Shown in pieces: positions 55,083 through 64,000 of a stretch of 64,000 nt of DNA (positions are counted from its first letter, which is position 1; each line of letters begins with the position of its first letter). The translations under genes and the position numbers were made by a program. The stretch covers positions 21,612,583 to 21,676,582 of the forward strand of contig CP099843.1 in assembly GCA_030062745.1 (NCBI GenBank), given 5' to 3'. The notes under the pieces were generated by a model, which worked only from the letters and a program-made list of their open reading frames with translations, did no database searches and was not told the origin of the DNA. This DNA is from Capitulum mitella. Lineage: Eukaryota; Arthropoda; Thecostraca; Pollicipedomorpha; Pollicipedidae.

Positions 55083-56107
55083 CTGTTGGCACAGCACTTG
55101 GTATAGATTTCTTCAGGCATGGAGAGCGAAGTGCAGAGTGCTTTGATTTAAAATGCTCCAAACAGCGTTGATCCAGCACTAAAGCATCGACACCTGACCA
55201 GTTATGAACGCACATGAGGATGGGCGAGGAAGGCGTACGGACGAGATTCCGAGGGGCAAGAGCTTCTTCCAGTTTTAAACTTCAGACTGCGTCGTTGTTG
55301 AATAGAAGGAAGTGTATAAAACCCCACTCGTCACCTACCTTCTTCGAGGCACTTACAGTGTAGAAGCATTAAACACATTGTTTGCACCATAGACGTGATG
55401 TGTAAGGCGTTCGACTTACGTCGATGATGCGTACCCACTAGGGCGGCACTTAATCTAGGGGTTAATTTTCAACTTTCGAATTTCGAACTGCTCATTGGCC
55501 GGGTAGTTCCAATAGATAAGAAAACTCTAAATATACAATTTCAACCTGATCTGATAAAAATTAGACCCTCCGCCACAGTTCGGAAGATGTAGCTGTGGTG
55601 ATCTTTGCCTTGTTTATTTAGTTGCGCGTTTGTTTTGTTTTGTTCAATGACCGCAGGTCTGGTATCGGTTGTCGTATGCTTTTGCTATATCTAGTTTCGT
55701 CATTACCGCGGATCCTATCATGTATCGGTTGTCGAATGTTTTTGCCATGTCTAGTTTTGTCATTACTTTCAGTTGCTTCTCTACCTCAGTCGTTTTGCTC
55801 GGTCGGCTCGGGTGAGCATTGTTAATGTAGTTGAATACTGGCTTGCCTTCCCTTGCCCTTCATCGCTGCTTGAGAGCCTCCGCACTTCCTGGGTGAGTCG
55901 ATTTAAATTGACATTTGTTATTTCTTACTTTGTTCTTTCATGGAGTCAGTGTCTTTCCGCATTATTTTCTTTTGCTAAAATAAATCAACGGTGCGGAATT
56001 CCTCTTTCATAACCACCCTCAACCTCCACATAGCTACTTCATGGTGCAGCCAAGTTATGTAGTTTCCAAAAAAATGTTTCTTTTCAGGTACGTAGTGTGA
56101 GTCAACA

Positions 56108-58339
56108 ATGACGACGAGATCTTCGACGAAGATATGGCTGATTGGACATACCATACCAAAGATTACAGGCGGACAGCTGCCATCAAATGGAGATGTCCTT
56201 CGTGTTTTCTTCCATATCCACCGGACCGTGAAGAACACTGCGGCTGTTGCGGCCTCCGTGACGAAGGAGATCCTCCCCTTCTGGGAGCGAGCCAGGATCC
56301 CAACTCAGCTCCCCAAGAACGTCACGCGGAAGGTCCTTGGCCTTCATGGCAAATGGCACGCACTTGGGAAAAATCGCTCCAGGAACAGGCCCGCTGATCA
56401 GGCCGCTCAGCAAGCCTTCCAGGAAGAACTTGGGGACCTCTTCGATTGTGCAGCATCTGATGCCATTGCCAAGATCGTCATCGAAGAGGATCGCCAGTTC
56501 CTCTTCGCTCAGCGAGAGAAGGGCCGTCGAGGACTCATGGCTGGTGTCGACATGAAGCTTGCCGAAATGGAGGCGCGGAAGGCCGCCTCGTCCAAGGCCC
56601 AGGCCGATCGAAAGGAAAAGGCCACGCAGTACGCCACCGAGGCCACGGCCACGCTGGAGCTCGAAGACTCTGACGACACTCATTCTTCGTGCAGCAGCTC
56701 CTCTTTCCCCTTCATGGGCGTGGCACTGCCGCCCCCCGGCACTGACGCCGCTGGAGCCTCCACTTCCAGCGCCCCACCCCCTCGGAAGAGACGGGCCACT
56801 CGAGGGGTTGTTAGCGCTCAGCTCGCATCAGCTCTCGACAGGACCAAAGTCGCCAATCGGGCTGCTGTTCACGTCTTAAGCGCCACTGCGGCTAGCTTGG
56901 GCCACAATCCAGGAGAACTGGTACTTAACCGGGAGTCTATTCGGCGGGCTCGTCTCAAGGTCCGAAAGGAGATGGCGGAGGAGATTCGAATGAAGTTCTC
57001 GCCTTCTGTCCCGTTAGTAGTCCACTGGGACGGCAAGATTGTGAAGGACCAAGGCGGGGACAAAGTGGACCGGATCGCTATCATCGTCTCAGGAGAAGGA
57101 GTGGACAAGCTTCTTGCTGTCCCAAGGCTGGATACAGGAACTGGCCGTGCTCAGGCGGACGCCGTCCTTGACACCCTCCGAGACTGGGACCTGGTCGACA
57201 GAGTGATCGGTCTGTCGTTCGACACGACGGCAGCCAACTCGGGCCAGCACAATGGCGCCTGCGTGCTGATTGAAGATGCTCTTGGGAGACAACTTCTCAA
57301 CCTGGCCTGCCGTCATCATATGCTCGAGCTGGTGGCGGATAAGGCGTTCACCGAGGCGATGGGGCCATCTAATGGACCGGACATTGCCATCTTCCAGCGC
57401 TTCCAGAAACGGTGGAAACTCATTGACACTGCAAACTTCAAGCCCTTCACGACCGATGATGCCCCAAGAGAGCTGCTTGATGCCCGGGATGAGCTGATCC
57501 TCGGCTTCAAGAGGCAGCTCAACCAAAGACAGCCCCGTGACGACTACCGGGAACTCCTGGAACTCAGCATCATCTGCCTTGGTGGGGTTCCTCCACGAGG
57601 AATTCGGTTCCTCAAACCTGGAGCCCTGCATCGAGCGCGCTGGATGGCGCGAGTTATCTACTCGCTGAGGATACATCTCTTTCGCGAGCAGTTCCACGCC
57701 ACGAACCGTGACAAGCGTGGGATTGAGCGCTTTGTTCTTTTCGCACTGCAGCTCTACGTCCCGGCCTGGTATGAGGCCCCAGTGGCGACTTCAGCTCCCC
57801 AGAATGACCTCAGCTACATGAAGGCGCTCCTTAGGTACAAGGACCAAGATCCAGCCATCTCCAAAGCTGCAGCCACCGCCTTTGGCCGTCATCTATGGTA
57901 CCTCAGTGAGCACCTGGTGGGGCTGGCGTTGTTCGACGAAAATGTGCCACACGAAGAGAAACGGCGGATGCTGGAAGCAACGCGTGCCAAGCAGGGCATG
58001 GAGAAACCCCACAACAGGCTCACCATGGAGTCGTCCCTGTCTGTCTGGGAGGGAAAAACTCTGGCCGACTTCTGCAGCACCAACAGCAAGAAGTTGGTAG
58101 CGGACCTCGGCATGGCAGGTGCTGAGTTCTTGGGCAAAGATCCCGATACCTGGAGCTGGAGCCCTTCTTACCGTTCATGTTGCCAGAGAGCAGTCAGTCT
58201 GAGCGTGACGAACGACCGTGCAGAACGAGGAGTAGCGCTTATGCAAGAGTTCAACCTGGCTCTCACGACAGATGAGGAACAGCGCCAGTTCCTCTTCCAG
58301 GTCGTGGAGCAGCACCGCGGCGAGAATCCAAAGAAGTAG
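56108..58339 (+). CDS. hAT-like transposase, intact, 743 residues
   Basis: Single uninterrupted frame inside the hAT element. The N terminus (LPSNGDVLRVFFHIHRTVK, FWERARIP) is a conserved helical region of an arthropod family usually left uncharacterised. Residues about 150-185 are Ala/Lys-rich and likely coiled; a basic PRKRRATRG patch near 226 could be a nuclear signal. The RNase H-like core has D308 in LVVHWDGK, D372 in LSFDTTAANSG and C401-x-H-H in LACRHHMLELV, which corresponds to the hAT C/DxxH motif. A candidate third acidic residue is E706 in TNDRAERGVALMQE. I see no BED zinc finger. The start is the first ATG after a TTTTCAGGTACG segment; an upstream non-coding exon is possible. A polyadenylation signal follows at 58735. 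The gene is GC-rich relative to its element ends. Confidence 0.88.
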   Translation: MTTRSSTKIWLIGHTIPKITGGQLPSNGDVLRVFFHIHRTVKNTAAVAASVTKEILPFWERARIPTQLPKNVTRKVLGLHGKWHALGKNRSRNRPADQAAQQAFQEELGDLFDCAASDAIAKIVIEEDRQFLFAQREKGRRGLMAGVDMKLAEMEARKAASSKAQADRKEKATQYATEATATLELEDSDDTHSSCSSSSFPFMGVALPPPGTDAAGASTSSAPPPRKRRATRGVVSAQLASALDRTKVANRAAVHVLSATAASLGHNPGELVLNRESIRRARLKVRKEMAEEIRMKFSPSVPLVVHWDGKIVKDQGGDKVDRIAIIVSGEGVDKLLAVPRLDTGTGRAQADAVLDTLRDWDLVDRVIGLSFDTTAANSGQHNGACVLIEDALGRQLLNLACRHHMLELVADKAFTEAMGPSNGPDIAIFQRFQKRWKLIDTANFKPFTTDDAPRELLDARDELILGFKRQLNQRQPRDDYRELLELSIICLGGVPPRGIRFLKPGALHRARWMARVIYSLRIHLFREQFHATNRDKRGIERFVLFALQLYVPAWYEAPVATSAPQNDLSYMKALLRYKDQDPAISKAAATAFGRHLWYLSEHLVGLALFDENVPHEEKRRMLEATRAKQGMEKPHNRLTMESSLSVWEGKTLADFCSTNSKKLVADLGMAGAEFLGKDPDTWSWSPSYRSCCQRAVSLSVTNDRAERGVALMQEFNLALTTDEEQRQFLFQVVEQHRGENPKK

Positions 58340-58734
58340 GCGACATCTAGTGGCTTCGGCAACTGCTCAGCAAAGTCACGCATGGCTGATACGTGAATTG
58401 GTCGTCTTTTCCGTTGGTCATCAACATGGCAGTTAACTTCTCAACAATTGGTCAACAATGCTTAACATGACAATCAAATATATGTTTCGCCAGTTCTGTA
58501 TGTATTCTTCTGATTTCTGAACAGCTGTCGAACTTGTCCTGTGAACCACCCATGTATTTTTTTTCGAAAATTATTGGTGATGCTCTTAGTGATTTTCGGG
58601 AACGATTGTTCTTCATTCTTACCATGAACTGCACATAGTTCCCAAGTTATATTTTGTGATTATTGATGGCGCCCGCCGCCCAGGCACACACATAGACACA
58701 CGTTTAGAAAAAGAAATTTTCCGCAACTAAACTG

Positions 58735-58740
58735 AATAAA
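58735..58740 (+). terminator. Polyadenylation signal of the hAT transposase
   Basis: AATAAA about 400 bases after the transposase stop and inside the element, about 220 bases before its right end. Confidence 0.5.
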
Positions 58741-58971
58741 GATGACTACAGTGAACATTTTCAGCGCAGTTGCACAAGAAGCTAATGTTGGTGTTAATCC
58801 TGCTATTGGGCGGCATGTACATATACACTTCAATGCCGTGGCGGAGGGTCTAAATATTATCTGATCGGGCTGAAACTTCATATTTAGAGTTTTCTCATCC
58901 ATTCAAACAACCATGGAAATGAGCAGCTTGAAATTCGAAAACTGAAAAATAAGTGCCGCCCTAGTACCCAC

Positions 58972-60894
58972 GTCATTTATACATAATTCAACAACTTCAA
59001 GAACACTGGCCACTTCAGTCCGCGAAATATTGCTTCAAGACATGGTGAACAGTTTCATTTCGGGACCGATTACCCCCACCCTCGTTGCTATTTTCTTTTT
59101 CAACGGAATTAGGTGAAAGCATAGAGGTAATAGCTTATGTTCAGCCCAGCTACTGATGTTCTTGAAGGCCTGATGACGTCTGGTGACTGCAGAGCAAAGC
59201 ACGAGCTTTTTGAACTGCCAGGGGACCCGAATGCCCTCCTCCCGTAGGCTGCATCATGAAAAATTAGGTTGAGGCTTAAAACAGTCATCGGCAGTCGAAT
59301 CCCAAAGTTTCCCATGATTTTTTTCTGTCAGAAAGGCTGGCAATCACTCACAATCGGTGCGTCGTTACGACATATCGCGCTCAGCACCCAACGCATAAGA
59401 CTCTTCGTCAACATGTTCGGACACGAACGTATGACCGTGAGTTCCACGGCATTACGACGTAGGAGACTCTGGTATTCGTCGTCGGCGAAATGACATGTAG
59501 TTCTCGTGCAGAATCAGATGCAGACGTTTGATGGGCATTGCACTTGCGTGAGCTGTCATTAATGCATCAGGTGCGTATTCTTGGTCACGAACGGAGATCT
59601 GGTTATTGAGTTATTTTACGTCGCGCTCGACTGCCAGGGTCACTTCGCGTCGCAACCTCTCACGCCCGTTGTCGCGAGGGACGGCGAAATGCCGGCATTA
59701 TTCAGACTCGAACCGGGGACCAAGGCTCAAGACATGGTCCCAGCTTCGAGTCAAGGCAAGGCAGGACGGAGATCAAGGCATGCGTCTCACTCGTGCAAAC
59801 CTCAAGATGGCTACAACAGCAATCTCTGTGCGCTGTTCCCCGCCCGAGTAAGATAAATGATCGCCGTATCAGAGCAACGTACCTGTCTGAGAAGCTGCAT
59901 GCCCTTTAGGCCATCGTGGTTGTCCTCGTTGGTGTTAGATGTTGTCCCCATGTCTGCCGTTACCTCGGCAAGGTGGCAGAGGAAGTGCGCAAAGCAAGGT
60001 CTCCTGATTAGTTTTTTTGTGGTCTGACACTGAAACAAATCGTCAGAGTCAGCGACCAGAACACATGTATCTCTCCCAGACTTGAGATTTAGACCTGAAA
60101 TTGCCAAGCTTGCAGCGCTAAAGAAGTCCAAAACTGATGAACAAAACGTAACAAAACGTTTACAGCCGCATAGCGTCTGAGGCTGTCTTTCAGTGGACCC
60201 ACCAACACAGACCAGCTGACTTCAGCCCCTCTGTATTTACGCTGCTCAATAGGACGTACGCGCAACGTGCACACATCCGGCGTGTTTTACAATGCTCATC
60301 ATTCTCGTATTAAGTACCTGTGTTACTGCAATGAAGAATAAAGTGAGTGTTTTCATTTTCGAACATTACCTATATTGGCGGACCACTTTCATGAAGTCGA
60401 TACGGTCGAAAATACCACTCAATACGCAGTTTGTTGCACGGTGCCCGGGCCTCACACCCGATCGTGGAATTCCAGGTAAGTCACGACCGTGAGGTAGCCA
60501 GCCGGACCCTCCACTGACAAGGTGCCAGCTGATCCGTGAGCCAAATATCGAGTGCTGGAGCAACACGAACCCTTCCTTCCAGGACAGAGAGACCAGTGCT
60601 CTCCCAAGGGTGTTGCCGATGACAGTGCTTTTGGCATGCACAGAGATGCGTTATACAAGTACACGTTTCACCTCGATTCAAACATGCAATGCCGCATGTC
60701 GAGTTTACTGGTAAACAGGTACAGAAACTGATACTCCAGATGCGCGCCGTCTCTCGCGGATTGCGACAAGCGGAGATTCTAGGAATAAAAAAAAAATGTA
60801 TCGGAATCTGATTGTAAATATTTTTCAGCCATCTGGTTGCTGATATTTGTCTTATTTAGTGGATGAGCGGATCCAGGATTTTGCCATAGGGGTC
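58972..60894. other. Intergenic DNA, no supported gene
   Basis: AT-rich to neutral DNA. Frames of 60-106 codons on both strands give no recognisable protein. An A-run (about 60788) and a GGATCCAGGATTTTGCC motif near 60869 resemble ends of transposons. A GGTTCGAGTC-like motif (minus strand, near 59712) is not part of a tRNA (see rejected). Confidence 0.4.
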
Positions 60895-61226
60895 GATTTT
60901 TAGAGGTACCAAACAATAATGCGGTGGCGCCAAAATCGCACTACAAAGGCGCCAAAATCGCGCCGGAAGGGTGTAGATTTCGATCGTCTAAACACGTTCT
61001 GTTCTTTGTGACGGTGGCAGCAAAGTGACTCACAAGGGTGTTTTAATTCGCATGCGCTAGAAAGCGGTATGCCAATATGATATATGGCCTTATTGCATTC
61101 TATGTGTGCTATATTATCGCCGCCACTTTGATGTTACAGGGACACCTCTTAACAGAAGGGCGTTCATGCCCTATCACATGAGCGCCAAATGTGACATGTG
61201 CATTCTTTGACGATAGGGCGACTGTA

Positions 61227-62629
61227 CACCCTTGTGCATATTAATTGACTCAGTACAGTTTTTCCATGTTTTTCGAAGATACCGTTTTGTTATACAATTA
61301 CACAATGATTTCCACTATCATAGTCATGTTTTTTTTTAACAATGTGTGTTCGTAGGCTTTTGTAAGAGCTTTTCACAGTGAGTTTGGAACCAGTGTGTAC
61401 TGCGCATGCGCGAACTTTGGTTGGCTGATGCAATACACGTCATTGCGTCAGCGGCATTGATTCACTGAGCATTCATCGCACACACACAACAGCTGTAACA
61501 CAATGGACATCACGCCTAGGAAGCGGACGAAGATTTTTACTTCATTCGAACATTCTGAGAAATCACAGAGAGAGATCGCTAAGATAGCTGGTGTCAGTCA
61601 GCGTTCAGTCTCACGGATTATAAAACAAGGAGTTACTACTGGATCTCTGTCACCAAAACGAAAAGGGAACTGTGGAAGAAAACCAAAAACGACGCTGAGA
61701 GATGATCTGTATTTGATACGTTAAAGCAAACTTGCACCACGAAAGACTAGTGATGACCTGCAAAAAGATCTAGCCGGATCTGGAGTTAGTGTGAGTTCGA
61801 GCACTGTTCGAAGGAGGCTTCTAGAGACCGGTCGGAGGGCTCACAGACCACTAAAAAGACAACTTCTTACAGAGAAAATGAAGGCTAAACGTTTGTTATG
61901 GGCAAAAAAAATACCGGCACTGAACAAAGGAAGACTGGCGGAAGGTCATGTTTTCGTACGAAAGCCATTTTTTTCGTTCAGGGACAGAGGAGTCAACATG
62001 TCCGACGCTCTCCTGGTGAGAAAGTCCGTGAAGGTCACATCAACCAAACCGTGAAACACCCCGAAAGGAAAATGTTTTGGGGTTGTTTCAGATTCCGTGG
62101 CGTGGGATCACTTCATCCTGTCGAAGGAATGATGAAATCTGCCCAGTACATCGACGTGATATGGAGAAAGGCGATTCCAGACATGCAGAAGGCGTTTCCA
62201 GATGGTTCAGGGGTTTTTGAACAGGACCTGGCTCCTTGCCATACGTCGAAGATTGTGATCAATTTTTTCAAAACAAACAAGATAAATGTTTTGGACTGGC
62301 CGGGAAACTCGCCGGATTTAAATCCTATAGAAAATTTATGGTCTATCATACAGACTCGTCTCCGCAAAAAGGATTGTACAACCAAAACCAAGCTGATACA
62401 AGCCATAATTCAGGTCTGGTACCACGACGAACAGATAAAAGAAAACTGCAAAAACTTGATAGATTCCATGCCCAAGCGGGTTTCACAAGTGATGGACAAT
62501 AAAGGTGGTCATACTACGTATTAAAATGTAAAAAAAATAAGAAGAAATTATGTGAATAAACGATTATTTTGAAAAAAAAACAATTTTCATTGTTTTGAGT
62601 GTTTGAGTCAATTAATATGCACAAGGGTG
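61227..62629 (+). mobile_element. Tc1/mariner-type transposon, full-length but dead
   Basis: Perfect 26-bp terminal inverted repeats: 61227-61252 (CACCCTTGTGCATATTAATT...) and 62604-62629 as the inverse. Both ends are flanked by TA (61225-61226, 62630-62631), the standard Tc1/mariner target. The element is 1,403 bp with one broken transposase. Intact ends beside a decayed gene mean it could be moved only by a transposase supplied from elsewhere. Confidence 0.95.
61503..62524 (+). pseudogene. Tc1-like transposase pseudogene (DD34E type)
   Basis: Starts MDITPRKRTKIFTSFE with a helix-turn-helix (SQREIAKIAGVSQRSVSRII) and a second paired-like motif (SSSTVRRRLLETGRRAH). The catalytic region has QDLAPCHT (second Asp) and SPDLNPIENLW (Glu, 34-residue spacing). 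Damage: TAA stop at 61722-61724, a frame change near the A-run at about 61905 with a TGA just after it, a second frame change at the T-run near 61970, and the first catalytic Asp replaced by Tyr (FSYES instead of FSDES). The end is GGHTTY-stop at 62524. Confidence 0.92.
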
Positions 62630-63215
62630 TACATCCACGGACCACATTCGTGCACGAAAAACTGAATCAACCACGTGTATGAATGTAAGGTCCGGCACTG
62701 TGCCTCTGTGTCACGAGGGAGCCAGCCATTCCAACAAACGGGCGCCTTTTACTAAAATGATGGTGCCTCTTCGATGTTACTGGTGCGTTATTTTGAAGAG
62801 TGAAGTGTCGTGGTCCTTCACTGGAATGCCTTTGTTTCAGGGGCACCTTTTGAATGACAGGGCACCCATACTCCGCCACAGATGCGCCTGTTTGGTGTCA
62901 AGGGCGCCTTTTGAAGAACAGGGCATCCGCACTTTATCACAGAGGCGCCTCCTTGGTGCCACATGGGCGTCTTTTGAACAACAGCGCACCCATACTCTGT
63001 CGCAGCGGCGGCTCCTTAGTGTCGCAGGGGCGCCTTTTAATCGACAGGTTGATCATAAACCATTACAGGGGCGCCTCCGTGTCACACGGGCGCCATACTC
63101 GCGAAAAGGTAATGTCACGTTACTCGCGTGTCTCCTCGATATCGGCTGGGCGTCCTTTGAGGGTGCCATGTGCTATCACAGAGACGCCTCCTTTGTGTCA
63201 GAAGCAGACTTGTAA

Positions 63216-64000
63216 GCGATCCATGAAACTGGGAATCGATTCGATTCTGAATCAAAGCCAAAGAATGTGATTCTGATTCTGATGCTGATTCAAACTGCAA
63301 AACGGAAAATCTATTTGATTTTGATTCAAAGACTAGTTAAACCGCAAGTAATCGATGCGATTCACTATTCAACATTCACGACTTGATACACGATTGTAAC
63401 CTATGCGAAATAACAGAAATCGCGCTTGTGTTTTTTCCGTAAATGCAGTAGGCACGTCCTGATTCTTGTGTTATCCCAAAGCCTGTTATAGTTTATAGGA
63501 TGGCATTAGAGAACAATGATAAGGTGTATCATATATTCATAACATTTTTGCGCAGGGCATGGAGCACTGTGTCCAAATTTAAGCTGCATTGACTGCTGAG
63601 ATGCAAGCGATCCTAATATACAAATACGTCGGTGCCCAGGATCAAAGGTGAGAATAAAAATGCTCACTAACAGTCACCAACAAATCAAGCATCCTACATT
63701 TATCTCTAACCAGAAGTTAAAGTTACAATTAATAATGCAAAGAACGGATCACGGCTAGAAAAATGTAAAGAGAACTGAACGTTAGGGTAGGCTTTAATGA
63801 TATGAGCATATGGCCCAAGCCTTAATTTAGTGTGAACGATGTATAAATGTTGTGACAATACAGCAAATATTCCGTTTTCCATTATATCATATCTCGAATT
63901 TTCATTTCCTGTTCCCATTTTGTTTTGCTCTCAGTGCCATAGACGTGCCATACAACTTTGCTACTGGTTCATTTTTAAGGACGAAGCGCACATGAGCTGA
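63216..64000. other. AT-rich terminal stretch, no supported gene
   Basis: Begins with short GATTC/GATTCTGATTC-type repeats (63230-63340) and continues as AT-rich DNA with no recognisable protein, RNA or element end. Confidence 0.45.

Larger units (their letters stand above)
55439..58963 (+). mobile_element. Complete hAT-superfamily DNA transposon
   Basis: Left end TAGGGCGGCACTTA at 55439; right end is its exact inverse at 58950-58963. Both are flanked by the 8-bp direct repeat GTACCCAC (55431-55438 and 58964-58971). An 8-bp duplication and a TAGGG start (YARNG rule) are diagnostic of hAT elements. Beyond 14 bp the inverted similarity continues imperfectly for about 150 bp (CGAATTTC, CTGCTCATT, and TTAGACCCTCCGCCAC at about 55561 and its complement near 58843). 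The 3,525-bp element holds one open transposase gene. Identical duplications and an unbroken gene suggest a recent insertion. Confidence 0.92.
60895..63215. repeat. Degenerate 'GGCGCC' tandem array (about 75-80 bp unit), split by a Tc1-like element
   Basis: From about 62680 to 63215 phrases of the type GGCGCCTTTTGAACAACAGG, GGCACCCATACT, TGTCACAGAGGCGCCTCCTT and GGTGTCACA recur in order at roughly 75-80 bases, six or so times, with much decay. The same vocabulary (GCGCCAAAATCGC, GGGACACCTCTTAACAGAAG, TATCACATGAGCGCC) is present at about 60925-61224, before the Tc1-like element. The Tc1-like element therefore inserted into this older array. Confidence 0.7.

Noticed and set aside
55439..58963. 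Reading the 743-codon gene as a domesticated host gene
   Set aside because: Matching inverted ends and an exact 8-bp target duplication around it show that it still sits in a complete transposon.
59695..59730. Possible tRNA (GGTTCGAGTC B-box on the minus strand)
   Set aside because: The bases around the motif do not pair into a T-arm and no matching acceptor stem or anticodon arm is present.

Overview
This window is eukaryotic. The genes are split by GT-AG introns, the proteins are typical of animals, and about half of the DNA is transposons and minisatellites. The animal is most likely an arthropod: the Sbf/MTMR5-13 protein carries a C1 zinc finger next to its PH domain, there is a trehalose/sugar transporter of the Tret1 type, and a hAT-like transposase belongs to a family I associate with crustaceans and other arthropods. 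A crustacean such as a barnacle would fit, but I cannot prove the species.

Layout. (1) 1-21523, plus strand: the 3' part of a GC-rich Sbf/MTMR5-13 gene. I could place 29 coding exons with consistent splice phase; together they give 1,550 residues from the region after the DENN module to the natural stop, covering the SBF2 region, GRAM, catalytically dead myotubularin phosphatase, C1 and PH. Its introns hold many minisatellites. (2) 21524-25981: intergenic DNA with a GC-rich stretch and a broken LINE reverse transcriptase. (3) 26055-34354, minus strand: a tubby/king-tubby gene (7 exons recovered, N-terminal exon not found), convergent with Sbf. Two different 1.2-kb TTAA-flanked elements sit in one of its introns. 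(4) 34355-47253: a CpG-rich, probably promoter-like stretch, then mostly unrecognised AT-rich DNA with two more TTAA elements and a second GC-rich island. (5) 47254-55082, minus strand: a 12-TM sugar transporter in three recovered exons, with another TTAA element in its large intron. (6) 55439-58963: a complete hAT element with an intact 743-codon transposase, matching terminal inverted repeats and a perfect 8-bp target duplication. (7) 58972-64000: a degenerate 'GGCGCC' tandem array into which a now dead Tc1-like element (61227-62629) has inserted.

The most unusual signal is a recurring link between minisatellites and splice junctions. At four exon-intron borders in two unrelated genes (Sbf exons 13, 22 and 23; one tubby exon), the repeat unit contains the splice site itself, so that the intron is filled with copies of its own donor or acceptor. 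Sbf intron 22 is almost wholly built this way: donor copies (30-bp unit) are followed by acceptor copies (31-bp unit). This looks like intron growth, or possibly intron birth, by tandem duplication of an AG|GT segment.

A second theme is a pair of 1.2-kb non-coding TTAA|CCC...GGG|TTAA element families (five copies) with G/C-tract hairpins near their ends and dense AGGTCA-type nuclear-receptor half-sites.
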